A DNA stretch of 64,000 bases from GCA-2733415 sp964276095 (GTDB lineage: Bacteria; Bacteroidota; Bacteroidia; Flavobacteriales; Flavobacteriaceae): the NCBI GenBank assembly GCA_964276095.1, contig CAXYDR010000001.1, forward strand, positions 310,001-374,000, given 5' to 3'. A program made the translations under genes and the position numbers. How positions within the stretch are numbered: position 1 is the stretch's first letter; each line of letters begins with the position of its first letter. This document shows, in pieces, positions 44,316-53,132 of this stretch. The notes beneath the pieces were generated by a model. That model did not search any database. It was not told the origin of the DNA and saw only the letters and a list, made by a program, of their open reading frames with translations.

Positions 44316-45371
44316 TTATTTTATTTCTAATATTTGAGATTTAGGATATTGTTCAATTAATAAATTTTGAACAGTATTTGAAACATTGTTAACTACAAAA
44401 ACAACATGTCTCCTTTCTGTACTTAGTATTGGATGTTTTCGACTAATAAACGCAATATCACTTAAAGCAAAATATTCTGGCAATAAAACAAAAACTTCTT
44501 TACAGGTTTCTAATAATTCATACTCTAAATTACCTGTATGTAGTTCTGAAAATCCGATTTCAACTTTACATTCTGTTAAATTTACTACTTGCTCTCGTGT
44601 ATTTGGAATTGATATTGTTAATATATTTTTGTTGTCAATCCTCTGAGAAGTTAAAAATAGCTCTGAACTATAATTTTCAAATAATATTTGAATTGATTTT
44701 GAACCACCTTGATTAGAGTGCTTAGTAAGTAAAATTCTTGGGTCAAAATCAAGACCATCATCAGTAATTACAATTTCATTATTACATATTTCTAAAATTG
44801 CACCTGTAGCATTTCCGTGAGTTACAGCATTCCTGACATACTCTATTGTAAAATCACGAATGCAATCTGTAAATTCTTTTCCCCAGAGGTTAATTAAACA
44901 ACTATCATGAATAGCATTACCTATAAGTTTATTTACGTTAAATTCCTTTGGCAGATTAATCTTGTTTTCTATTAATGAAGATAATTTTATGCTTTTATAT
45001 GCTGTTTTGTAATCACTTCCTGTTTCTTGTCTAAAACTTGCAATTTTTTCACTTATTCTTTTCCATTCAAAAAGGATTTTGGGTGTAAACCTTACATCAT
45101 CTGTATCTATTAATTTTCCGTGAGTATAGCACATCCAAATTCCATTAGAAATACCTGATACTTCATCATCAGTAAGGTTAAGATTAGTTCTTTTAGCATT
45201 CAATCCCTCTGATGCGGCATAGATATGACAAGCCATCCCTATTGACGATGTTTTACGGTCACTTTCTTCGCTTGCAGCAATAGTTAATGCTTCACAGGAT
45301 GGATAACTACAAATGTATCCCGACCTTTGTGCCAACTTTATTTTGTCTGATGACGAAAAATCTTTTCTCAT
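44316..45371 (-). CDS. HNH nuclease fused to GHKL-type ATPase, defence candidate
   Basis: A 351-residue two-domain protein. Residues ~1-115 form an HNH-type domain: CSYPSC, the His in GMACHIYAAS, then NGIWMCYTHGKLIDTDD. Residues ~160-300 resemble a GHKL (histidine kinase/MutL-like) ATP-binding domain: EYVRNAVTHGNAT as the N box and ITDDGLDFD as a G1-like box; a Gly-rich stretch SNQGGSKSI follows. I start at ATG 45371; a frame start at 45452 lies upstream of the predicted transcription start. It lies next to the R-M operon on the same strand. I know no named system with this exact fusion. Confidence 0.72.
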   Translation of the reverse strand: MRKDFSSSDKIKLAQRSGYICSYPSCEALTIAASEESDRKTSSIGMACHIYAASEGLNAKRTNLNLTDDEVSGISNGIWMCYTHGKLIDTDDVRFTPKILFEWKRISEKIASFRQETGSDYKTAYKSIKLSSLIENKINLPKEFNVNKLIGNAIHDSCLINLWGKEFTDCIRDFTIEYVRNAVTHGNATGAILEICNNEIVITDDGLDFDPRILLTKHSNQGGSKSIQILFENYSSELFLTSQRIDNKNILTISIPNTREQVVNLTECKVEIGFSELHTGNLEYELLETCKEVFVLLPEYFALSDIAFISRKHPILSTERRHVVFVVNNVSNTVQNLLIEQYPKSQILEIK

Positions 45372-45453
45372 TCTTTTATTCTGAATTCTATTTTTAATAA
45401 ATACTAACAAACGAATGTGTTGGACTAGTAAAATACTCCAACTTATATTCACT

Positions 45454-45461
45454 CAAAAATA
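45454..45461 (-). promoter_or_regulatory. -7 promoter box of the HNH-GHKL gene
   Basis: Minus-strand TATTTTTG matches TAnnTTTG and lies about 83 bp before ATG 45371. It supports the downstream start codon for this gene. Confidence 0.5.
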
Positions 45462-45585
45462 GCACTTATACACGACTTTGTTTAAGATAATTTAAAATAT
45501 AATTACAGATAAAATAAAAGCTATCAGAGGAGCTTATATTATGTGTGAGTACATTAACACCGTATTATTTAGAGATGCTATTAAT

Positions 45586-46077
45586 TTAACGATATTTTTT
45601 CTCAAATAACACTTCAGCATCCTTTATTAAAGCTTTAGTAGTAGAAATATTCCAAGCAGTCATTGTCTTATGCCAGCGTTTATGTTTTATAAATAGCTCC
45701 CAGTCAAGTTGAATAATTCTTTCCAATTGATAATCATTATCAAATTTTACAATAAGTACGTATTCAAATTTCTGTATATCAGGAATATTAGATTCAGGAG
45801 GTTCAAGACCATAGAAAACGCCTGTTAAATTTCTAGTAGTTGATTTAATACTGAATCTATCTCCATCTCTACTAATAGCATCAATATTCTGAGTTCCAGC
45901 AGGTGCAGCTTTTAGGTTTGACATTCCAGCTGTATTATTGAAATGTTCAATTGCTAAATATTCTCCTAAATCACCAACTAAATTTTTTGTTCTAATTATA
46001 CCACGCTTTTTTAGTTGTTTTACAATTTCAGAATATGTTTGAATTAATTCAGTTGTATCTAGTTTACTTAGATTCAT
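45586..46077 (-). CDS. PD-(D/E)XK-like protein (DUF6998-type), unknown function
   Basis: A 163-residue soluble protein. The pattern GDLGEYLAIEHF, then QNIDAISRDGDRFSIKSTTR resembles the E...D...x-K layout of PD-(D/E)XK nuclease folds, and such small proteins often stand near restriction systems. It may be a nuclease or a DNA-binding accessory. It lies in the minus-strand defence block, about 60 bp after the next upstream gene. Name is tentative. Confidence 0.6.
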   Translation of the reverse strand: MNLSKLDTTELIQTYSEIVKQLKKRGIIRTKNLVGDLGEYLAIEHFNNTAGMSNLKAAPAGTQNIDAISRDGDRFSIKSTTRNLTGVFYGLEPPESNIPDIQKFEYVLIVKFDNDYQLERIIQLDWELFIKHKRWHKTMTAWNISTTKALIKDAEVLFEKKYR

Positions 46078-46137
46078 ACATAATGTTTTTTAATATGAAA
46101 ACTAACATTTTTAGTTTTAGGTGGAGTTAGGAGACTA

Positions 46138-47037
46138 TTAATTTAATTCTTTGGCCTCGACAGTTTTATTTACTTTATCTTCTAAAAGTATTTTAGGCTG
46201 ATTATGAATCAAAGCAATATCGTTATCGTTACCGATATTGAAAATTTGATTGACATTTTGGTAATTAATATTTATGGATGACGTTTGTATGATTTCTGTA
46301 GCTTCCTCTAATTTTTCTTTTGCTTGCGTAAGCGCTACAGTACCCACTATTCCTCCAGCCAAAGAGCCTAAAGCACCGAGGACAAATATTGTCTCTTTCA
46401 GTCCCCCAAAAATGGAAGTCCAATTTGAATTTTGTTTATCAAACTCTGCTAATGCTTTATTGAGATAATCAATTATTGATTTTTTTGACTTTTCAGATAG
46501 TGAGCTGTCATTTTCAATAATATTTATTGCATCAACTATTAAGTGTCTGGCTTTTTGTTTATTAGAATTTTCTGGCTTGTAAAAACCATTTAATTCGATT
46601 GGATTTCCAATAGGTTCAGCATCTTGCACTTCATTGTATATTGAAATGATTTGGCTGTATATTTCTTGAAACAATAAATCAGCTTTTTTTAAACCGTCAT
46701 TTCCTCTTAGTATTCTTCTTTTATTTTCTAGTTTTCGGAAAAATAGACGATAAATTACCGAACGATTCTTTGATGGTAAATAATCAGAGAATTCATTAGT
46801 TGTTAACACAAGTTCTTGTGTTATCTCTTTTAATTTCGAAGGGTCTGCCCCTAGGTATTCAGCGCAGTTTTCAAACTTATTAACTATACCCTGAAGTGGT
46901 ATTGAAAATTCATAGAGGTATCTCGAAAGTTTGAATTCATCTAGATATTTTAATAATTGTTCAAATATGTCATTAATACTCCCTTCTTGTTTAATATTAA
47001 TCTTCAGATATTCTTTCAATTCAATTGGTAAGTTCAT
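46138..47037 (-). CDS. Membrane-associated protein of unknown function in defence block
   Basis: A 299-residue protein. The first ~200 residues are helical and soluble; residues ~218-238 form one hydrophobic helix (ETIFVLGALGSLAGGIVGTVAL), followed by a coiled segment and a short strand-rich tail (INYQNVNQIFNIGNDND). I do not recognise the family. Single-helix membrane proteins with a large soluble sensor half are common effectors of abortive infection, but here that is only inference. Confidence 0.62.
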   Translation of the reverse strand: MNLPIELKEYLKINIKQEGSINDIFEQLLKYLDEFKLSRYLYEFSIPLQGIVNKFENCAEYLGADPSKLKEITQELVLTTNEFSDYLPSKNRSVIYRLFFRKLENKRRILRGNDGLKKADLLFQEIYSQIISIYNEVQDAEPIGNPIELNGFYKPENSNKQKARHLIVDAINIIENDSSLSEKSKKSIIDYLNKALAEFDKQNSNWTSIFGGLKETIFVLGALGSLAGGIVGTVALTQAKEKLEEATEIIQTSSININYQNVNQIFNIGNDNDIALIHNQPKILLEDKVNKTVEAKELN

Positions 47038-47154
47038 TTTTAATGTCGTGTAATTATTGAGAACGTTTAGTTATGAATTGTGCTGGGCATAAAATCCGTA
47101 GATTTTCGTGTCGACACAAGCCAAACGCTTTTTTTGATTTTAATTTTATCGTTT

Positions 47155-47181
47155 TAAAAAAGCCAAATTAAAAGATTTGGC
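47155..47181 (-). terminator. Terminator of the helicase-ART-HEPN gene run
   Basis: On the minus strand GCCAAAT (47181-47175) and ATTTGGC (47168-47162) form a hairpin followed directly by a T-run (47161-47155), 80 bp after the HEPN gene stop. Confidence 0.75.
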
Positions 47182-47258
47182 GTCTGTGTAAATATACACA
47201 AGCTTTCAATTTTATACACTAAACCCCGTATTATTTATAGGTTTTAATGTAGGTGTTT

Positions 47259-47903
47259 TTATTCAGGTGGTAATTCATTTTCTAATCCGTATTGTTTTGC
47301 TAAACCCCTATATGCATTTAATTTTGTTCTTTTTTCATTTACAAGTCTTTCAAAAATATATTTTAAATTATTTGCAGGTGAATTGAGAAGTTCTGTTTGT
47401 AAATAAGGAGTCTCTAATGACTTCCTTACGCTATTTATTATATTAAAAGCTAAGTCGGTTAGTTTTTTAATTTCTTCAATCGATACAGTATTTCCAATTT
47501 TATCACTCTGACCATCTTCGTGCGCATAAGCTTTATCTCGCTGTAATTTTAGATTATCTATTTCACTTTTGCTCAATTCAATTTTATTTATCCAATCAGC
47601 AAGTATAGATTCAGTAATTTTTGTTTGACTGTATTCTCCGTCATTTTGTAGTTTACTTATTAACTTTATCAAGTTAAACTTTTCTCGGTCTTGATAAATT
47701 TTAGATAATTCCAAAACAGTTTTTTGCCAAAATGTAAATTTACAGAAGTAAAAGAAAGACCCCGTTTTTTTTTCATAAACAAAGTCTTCATCTTCTTCTT
47801 TCAACAAATATTCCACGATGAATATTGACTCTTGAGCTTCTAAAGTAATATTTGTTATAATCTGTATCTCCCTTTCTAACTGGGCTTTTCTTTTAGTATT
47901 CAT
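47259..47903 (-). CDS. HEPN-like protein, AbiU2-type, partner of an ADP-ribosyltransferase
   Basis: A 214-residue all-helical protein. Residues ~121-130 read LQRDKAYAHED, which contains R-x5-H, the signature of HEPN RNases, and the preceding FWQKTVLELSKIYQDRE with its surroundings resembles AbiU2-type proteins. HEPN domains usually cut RNA and act as toxins in abortive infection or toxin-antitoxin pairs. It starts 7 bp after the stop of the ADP-ribosyltransferase gene, so the two make a module. The R-x5-H call is firm; function is inferred. Confidence 0.68.
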   Translation of the reverse strand: MNTKRKAQLEREIQIITNITLEAQESIFIVEYLLKEEDEDFVYEKKTGSFFYFCKFTFWQKTVLELSKIYQDREKFNLIKLISKLQNDGEYSQTKITESILADWINKIELSKSEIDNLKLQRDKAYAHEDGQSDKIGNTVSIEEIKKLTDLAFNIINSVRKSLETPYLQTELLNSPANNLKYIFERLVNEKRTKLNAYRGLAKQYGLENELPPE

Positions 47904-47910
47904 TATTTTA

Positions 47911-48693
47911 TTAATTATGGTCTAAAATATCGCACTTAATTTTTGTTAGCCCAAGACTTGATTCAACTTCTCTTATTTTATAAACACTACAAATGGGCAT
48001 TATTACTTCTTCTTCATCTGGGAAACAAGAGAATCTCGAAATGTCTCTAGGTGCTCTTTTATCACGTTCTGCGATTCCACTAACAGGTGTCATTTCGAAA
48101 ATCACATTTCCGCCCAAGCATTTTTTTTCTGATTTAGAAAAGGAAGAAAAGGAAGACCAAACAAATAATTCGTTTATTTTGTATTTATCAATGTCTTCCT
48201 TTTCCATAATTGTTCCTCTATAAAATGTTCCTGATTTTTCTTCACAGTTTCTTATAGCAGAATTAAGTTGTAATATCCAAGGTGTCAAATTTTCGTCTCC
48301 AATATCTTTACCTGTATGACCATTTCTTAATAATTCATTTGCATTAAAGTATAACTTGGTTTCATCAGTATATTGATTAATTATTGCATTGTTGAATTCG
48401 GTTTCCGAGTCAGCTGACTCGAGCTGTTTTGCTTGTTGAGTAAAGCCTTCTTTTACCAATCCATTAATAACAATCTCTTTTATCTTCTGGAAATTTTCTT
48501 TTGCTAAATAAACGTCTTTGTAACCTGAAAGAATAATTCTAACATAATCCAAATGAGCCAACCAATGCGGAAATCCATTATATTTATTTACGGCAGATTC
48601 TAATATGAAATTTTCAATGTCATAAACTGTAATATCCTGTGTAAAGGTTAATAGTTTTGGGGTTTTTGATTTATTCAATCTGTCTCGAATCAT
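47911..48693 (-). CDS. Mono-ADP-ribosyltransferase (R-S-E type)
   Basis: A 260-residue protein whose second half has the three marks of an Arg-type ADP-ribosyltransferase in order: Arg in GTFYRGT (~residue 157), the Ser motif in WSSFSSFSKS (~178) and E-x-E in DEEEVIMP (~228). It should transfer ADP-ribose from NAD to a protein or other target. No signal peptide or T9SS tail is present, so it acts inside the cell. It is directly followed by the HEPN gene. Regulation of the HEPN protein by ADP-ribosylation, or the reverse, is a possibility that the sequence alone cannot decide. Confidence 0.78.
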   Translation of the reverse strand: MIRDRLNKSKTPKLLTFTQDITVYDIENFILESAVNKYNGFPHWLAHLDYVRIILSGYKDVYLAKENFQKIKEIVINGLVKEGFTQQAKQLESADSETEFNNAIINQYTDETKLYFNANELLRNGHTGKDIGDENLTPWILQLNSAIRNCEEKSGTFYRGTIMEKEDIDKYKINELFVWSSFSSFSKSEKKCLGGNVIFEMTPVSGIAERDKRAPRDISRFSCFPDEEEVIMPICSVYKIREVESSLGLTKIKCDILDHN

Positions 48694-48797
48694 TTATTAG
48701 AATTGTTTTGTACAAACCACGAATAGAAAATTCATTAGGTTTTTCGTAAGCAAGTTAGAAGTCTTATTTTATTATTAATATAATTAATATCAATTAT

Positions 48798-51500
48798 TTA
48801 TAAATTATTTTTCGCTTTCAATAATGATAAATCTCTACTATTAGACTTTTTTTCTAATCCTCCCAATATTTTATTCTCTGTTTCAGGAGTCCAATATATT
48901 TTTAATTTTTCTCTTGCTCTAGTTATTGCTGTATAAAAAATATTATGAGAAATCATTTCTTCTACTTCATCTGTAATAACAATTTTTACAGAATTATACT
49001 CTAGACCTTGAGCTTTATGTATGGAAACTGCATAAGCAACTTGAAATGGAACAATATTATTTGATGAAGTATCATCATCTTCATCTGTGCTTTTATATTT
49101 ATTAACAAAAAAACGAATAACTGAATTACCGCTATCAGCATTATCCCTTAATTCAAAGTCATAAGGCATTGCATCAAATTCATTAATTACCATATCAATT
49201 TCAATATCAAATCGTATTCTATCTTTGAGTATTTTAATTTTAATTATTTTTCCTTTAAGATTATTGAAAATTAGAGGTGTGAATCTTCCAGATTCATTAA
49301 ATATAATTGGGTCATTAACTTTATAGGTATGCGTACCCCAAATAAAGGGATTATTCCCATTACTACCTTGTAAGAAGGCGTTGATGTTATTTATTCCGTA
49401 AAGTCCATCGTAATTTAAACAAAGAATTATTTCATCTTCTTGAGTATGTTCAAAAATTGATTCATCCAATGTGATTGAATATTGGTTTTTTGCTAAATGT
49501 TCTAGAATACTTACATCTATATTTCTAACTCTACCCCATAAATCAAGTAAAGATGCATTATTACTACGATAAGGTTTAAGTAATTCAAAAACAGATGAAC
49601 TAGGTACAAAAGATTTTGCAAGACTAAACCAGTTTCCAAAAAGTATAGATTCAATCTGAAAAACATCTCCGACCAAGACCAATAACTTAAACGAAGCTTT
49701 ATTTAATACTTTAAGCATATCAGAGTTGCTAACTGTACTACATTCATCGATGATTAATATATCATATTCTGTATTGTCACTCCACAAAAAACTGGCTATT
49801 GTTTTAAATGTACAATTAGCTGTTTTAACCCTTCTTTTTAAATTGTCAACTGCTGGGTTAGTATTAGCTAAATAGAGCTTTTTTTCATCATTAAAAAAAT
49901 TTGAAACATGATTTATCATGGTTGATTTTCCAGTTCCAGCCGCTCCATAAATCAAAGCAACCTTGGAAACCTCAAACATTTGTTTCAGAGCCTTCTCCTT
50001 TTCATTAGAATCTATATTATAAGCAGATGACTGTAGCCATGAATTAACGGAATTTGTATAGTTTTTAATTCCGCTTGAGGATATATTTTTTAGTTTTTCA
50101 ATAATACGAAAAGTATCTTCTTCATAGTCTCTTACATAAAGATGTTGCTTATAGCTTTCTATTCTACGGTTCTTATGTTTCCAATAGAGAGAGTTATTCC
50201 ATACATTTATAAGGCTATCGATGTTTTCAAAGTTTGATATATCTTTTATAGGAGTATACAACCGCCCCTTTTGCACTGTATTATTTTTAATATGTCTTGC
50301 AAATATTTCATGTTCTCTATTATTATCATCTATTGAATTAAATAAATCTGTTAATTTGGGATTATGATTTATCAGTGAAGAATTAAATGGCATTTGGTCG
50401 AAAGGAATGCAACCATATTCAAATTTAAGGTTTGACAATAGACCACAAGATTCGTTATTATATTGTTTTTTAATTATTTTGTTATTTAAACTATGAAGTA
50501 AGTATCTAATGACATTGTATCCGCGAGAATGATTTTCACTCATTTCGCGGCATTTATCTAATATTTTAAAAATATGAGATACTTTAGCTTTTTTTGTAAT
50601 CTCCTTTTTTATATGATTATAATACCAGTCTGATAAGTCAATAAGTTCTACTAAGTTTGAACCAGATATTGTGAGATGTTTCATTAATTCATATGCCTCT
50701 GTACTACCACCAACTTTTGGATGATTTCCAAATATTTTCGCAAAATTGTTTAACTCACATGGTCTTATAGAGACTTCCCAACTGTCAATTATTTTTATTG
50801 GCATACTCTTTCCTAAAATGTTTATATTATCATTACTTACAGAAAGTTTTACTGCATAATTTTTGGAAATATCTAGTTTGGTAAAGGCTATAATTCTATC
50901 AAACTTACTCACATAATCATTGGCTCTAGTAAACGTTACTTCATAATAAATTTCAAATCTTACAAAAAATGGTTTTATTTTCTGAATATAATATCTATCA
51001 TCATATGTACTTTTTATTCTATGTGCTTCTGACTGATTTATTTTTTCGGTAATTTTTTCATAGTATGCTTTTAGGTTAGAATCTGTCTGAATTGGGAAAT
51101 CATTTAAATTATGAAGAACATCTTGATTATAAGTAGATTTTAAAAATGATTTAGTCCTGATTAGGTATTCACAGTACTTAAGCATTAACCTTTCTGAGTT
51201 TTCTTCATCAAGAGTATAGTGAGATACCGTGATTTGTAATAATTTATGAAAGTTTTTTAAAAACTTTAAATCCCCTCTTGCTTTTACGTATGAATTAGCA
51301 TTTTTGATATTTTCGTAAGTAACTTCTAATTCTACATTTTGTGCATCACTAAATATTTTCAATGATATGAATTCTATAAAATTTCTGAGTTGAGATAAAA
51401 TATTTTGCGACAATAAACCTCTATCTAAAACATCGAATTTATCAATGTTATCACAAATTGCTTTATCAACATTCTTAATATATGAGTTAATTTTTTTCAT
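48798..51500 (-). CDS. SF1 DNA helicase (RecD/UvrD-like) with large unknown N-terminal part
   Basis: A 900-residue protein. The C-terminal half is a superfamily 1 helicase: Walker A GAAGTGKST (~residue 518), motif II IIDECST (~580), motif III VGDVFQIES, the UvrD_C_2-type VSIHKAQGLEYN and motif VI FYTAITRARE (~858). The first ~470 residues are helical and match nothing I know. It stands about 105 bp upstream of the ART gene on the same strand and may share its transcript. In an element with restriction and ART/HEPN genes, a defence role is likely, though DNA maintenance is an alternative. Confidence 0.83.
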   Translation of the reverse strand: MKKINSYIKNVDKAICDNIDKFDVLDRGLLSQNILSQLRNFIEFISLKIFSDAQNVELEVTYENIKNANSYVKARGDLKFLKNFHKLLQITVSHYTLDEENSERLMLKYCEYLIRTKSFLKSTYNQDVLHNLNDFPIQTDSNLKAYYEKITEKINQSEAHRIKSTYDDRYYIQKIKPFFVRFEIYYEVTFTRANDYVSKFDRIIAFTKLDISKNYAVKLSVSNDNINILGKSMPIKIIDSWEVSIRPCELNNFAKIFGNHPKVGGSTEAYELMKHLTISGSNLVELIDLSDWYYNHIKKEITKKAKVSHIFKILDKCREMSENHSRGYNVIRYLLHSLNNKIIKKQYNNESCGLLSNLKFEYGCIPFDQMPFNSSLINHNPKLTDLFNSIDDNNREHEIFARHIKNNTVQKGRLYTPIKDISNFENIDSLINVWNNSLYWKHKNRRIESYKQHLYVRDYEEDTFRIIEKLKNISSSGIKNYTNSVNSWLQSSAYNIDSNEKEKALKQMFEVSKVALIYGAAGTGKSTMINHVSNFFNDEKKLYLANTNPAVDNLKRRVKTANCTFKTIASFLWSDNTEYDILIIDECSTVSNSDMLKVLNKASFKLLVLVGDVFQIESILFGNWFSLAKSFVPSSSVFELLKPYRSNNASLLDLWGRVRNIDVSILEHLAKNQYSITLDESIFEHTQEDEIILCLNYDGLYGINNINAFLQGSNGNNPFIWGTHTYKVNDPIIFNESGRFTPLIFNNLKGKIIKIKILKDRIRFDIEIDMVINEFDAMPYDFELRDNADSGNSVIRFFVNKYKSTDEDDDTSSNNIVPFQVAYAVSIHKAQGLEYNSVKIVITDEVEEMISHNIFYTAITRAREKLKIYWTPETENKILGGLEKKSNSRDLSLLKAKNNL

Positions 51501-51922
51501 AATTTCAATTAATGGGGTTATTTAGTTTTTTTTAAAACAATTGAATACGTAACATCAATAGTACGTATCCAACATATATCATTAGTTTCATCAAATCTAG
51601 TTAATAATAAAATTTTACAAAATGACTATTATCAGGTATTTTCACCTCATCATTATTAGTGACATTCATCTTCAATAACCTCAACAAACTTATTTATATA
51701 CTATTTAATTCCATTACTGGAATGCGTATAGATATCATAATAGTTTCAGTTACTGAATGATTTAAAACATGCTCTCAAACGTATAAAAAGCAATTAAGAA
51801 TGAATTAAGGGTTTATATTGAAATAAGTAAGTGAAACCCTTAGTTTAAGCAAAAAGAATCGACATTTAGGAAGGCATGAGGTTGTAGTATTACCCTATAA
51901 ATTTATTCACTAACTTTAAGCT
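51501..51922. other. Gene-poor stretch with candidate operator and a repeat copy
   Basis: No convincing gene up to 51922. ATACGTA (51545-51551) and TACGTAT (51562-51568) form a short inverted repeat before the helicase start and may be an operator. At 51628-51666 lies an imperfect copy of a sequence also found at 41152-41190 (see findings). Confidence 0.4.
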
Positions 51923-52066
51923 ATGAATAAAAAGAAGTTACCATACATAATACGATATATACATTACCTAATTAAATGTTTGTGGTATTATGTATTATTT
52001 CCAATTGGGATTGAACAGGACGAATTCTCAAGAACTTACTTCAAGAACAATAATTCTAAAAAGTAA
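51923..52066 (+). CDS. Possible small protein (47 residues)
   Basis: A short frame starting MNKKKLPYIIRYIHYL, basic and with one hydrophobic stretch (LIKCLWYYVLFPIGI). It overlaps the end of the convergent gene at 52056 by 11 bp. A -7-like TAACTTTA lies 10 bp before the start. Only composition and the absence of any other gene here support it. Confidence 0.33.
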   Translation: MNKKKLPYIIRYIHYLIKCLWYYVLFPIGIEQDEFSRTYFKNNNSKK

Positions 52067-52289
52067 TATCGCCAGAATATTTGTCTATTAAAAGACCATG
52101 TTTGAAAGACTTCATGCCAATAATTCTATTTCTTTCTGAGTCATATTGAACCTCAATAAAAAACTTGTCTATTGCATATAAAACCATTTTAAAGTCACCT
52201 GAGGTGACGGAATCTATAAACGTCCCATTATTCCAAACAGTATGACATTGGTCTTCTTTATCAATTAAATTGAACTCGTATAGGGTCAT
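52056..52289 (-). CDS. Small hypothetical protein
   Basis: A 77-residue protein with a strand-rich pattern (FFIEVQYDSERNRIIGMKSF) and no known motif. Together with the next two minus-strand genes (ART-like, XRE) it forms a compact run with gaps of 19 and 10 bp. Typical of small plasmid or phage accessory proteins; function unknown. Confidence 0.62.
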   Translation of the reverse strand: MTLYEFNLIDKEDQCHTVWNNGTFIDSVTSGDFKMVLYAIDKFFIEVQYDSERNRIIGMKSFKHGLLIDKYSGDITF

Positions 52290-52308
52290 TTTTTACTCTA
52301 ATAATCCC

Positions 52309-52770
52309 TTAAGGGTCAAATCTGACAGTGGGTGTGGGAGGTACATTGGTATTATATTTATCATTATAATATACTCTCCATTTTTCATTTAACCCAACAT
52401 ATTTATGTAGTTGTTCTATAGAGTATCTTCCCATAGCCTTTAGCTTTTTAATTTCTGTAATCTCTGCTAAATCCCAGTAATGGTATATTTCATCTTTTAA
52501 AAAAGAAATAAACGCAGGTTCTATTTTATCTTGACTCACTAAAAATTGCTTATCTGAACCAAAATCAGCTACTTTATCTACAATAAACTCTCCTGTTATT
52601 CCTTCCTCTTTAATTTCAAAAATTGAATATTCATTTATTCCTAATTGGTCAATAGCAATGCTTGACAACTGTTCAATATCATTGCAAATGAATATTTCAT
52701 TACTCTTTGACTTAATACCATTAGTTAATATACTTTCTTTATTTTTTATACTGCTTATATGATAATACAT
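52309..52770 (-). CDS. Small ART-fold-like protein, paralogue of 60627-61190
   Basis: A 153-residue protein that begins YYHISSIKNKESILTNGI, a pattern like the N-terminus of KptA/DarT/PARP-type ADP-ribosyltransferase folds (H-x-S/T near the start, then I-x-x-x-G). It shares with the protein at 60627 the stretches NEYSIF-x-I, GIT-x-E, a GS-x-x-QF block and LNEKW-x-x-YN-x-KY. It ends in PTPTVRFDP. NAD-binding or nuclease action is only a guess. Directly after an XRE gene, so it could be the toxin-like member of an XRE-linked pair. Confidence 0.58.
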   Translation of the reverse strand: MYYHISSIKNKESILTNGIKSKSNEIFICNDIEQLSSIAIDQLGINEYSIFEIKEEGITGEFIVDKVADFGSDKQFLVSQDKIEPAFISFLKDEIYHYWDLAEITEIKKLKAMGRYSIEQLHKYVGLNEKWRVYYNDKYNTNVPPTPTVRFDP

Positions 52771-52780
52771 ATTATATATT

Positions 52781-53029
52781 TTAGTTATTTATATCAAAAT
52801 CAAGTAACTCTGAAATAGAAATTCCAAAAGCCTCTGCTATACGTTTAAGCATTGACACTTTCATTTCTTGTTTACCTAATTCATATTTACGTAAGTTTTG
52901 CGAATCAATATCAGCCTTAAAGGCTATTTCAGCAACACTTAATCCCTTTTCTTTTCTAGTCTTCCTAATATGCTTTCCAAGTTCTGAACAGAACATACTA
53001 GCTTCCTTTTTTCTATTTCTATTTGACAT
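52781..53029 (-). CDS. XRE family HTH regulator
   Basis: An 82-residue DNA-binding protein consisting of one HTH_3 domain (IRKTRKEKGLSVAEIAFKADIDSQNLRKYE). It is divergent from the small membrane protein operon at 53133 and sits next to a palindromic site at 53041-53058, so it may control both itself and that operon. It leads the minus-strand run with the ART-like protein. Confidence 0.85.
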   Translation of the reverse strand: MSNRNRKKEASMFCSELGKHIRKTRKEKGLSVAEIAFKADIDSQNLRKYELGKQEMKVSMLKRIAEAFGISISELLDFDINN

Positions 53030-53040
53030 ATACCAAAAGT

Positions 53041-53058
53041 CTTAACAATTGGGTTAAG
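53041..53058. promoter_or_regulatory. Candidate operator between divergent genes
   Basis: CTTAAC (53041-53046) and GTTAAG (53053-53058) form an inverted repeat with a 6-bp spacer in the 103-bp gap between the XRE gene and the divergent operon, a likely binding site for the XRE protein. Confidence 0.5.
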
Positions 53059-53101
53059 TCAACGAATTGAAATCAATGGGGTGTATCTAACCTATTTTTA
53101 T

Positions 53102-53109
53102 TATATTTG
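53102..53109 (+). promoter_or_regulatory. -7 promoter box of the 53133-54461 operon
   Basis: TATATTTG matches TAnnTTTG and lies 23 bp before ATG 53133. No -33 TTG at standard spacing is seen. Confidence 0.5.
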
Positions 53110-53132
53110 GCCATAATCAATACAATTGAACA

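Noticed and set aside
45372..45452. Longer start for the HNH-GHKL protein
   Set aside because: The predicted -7 box at 45454-45461 would put transcription start downstream of that codon.
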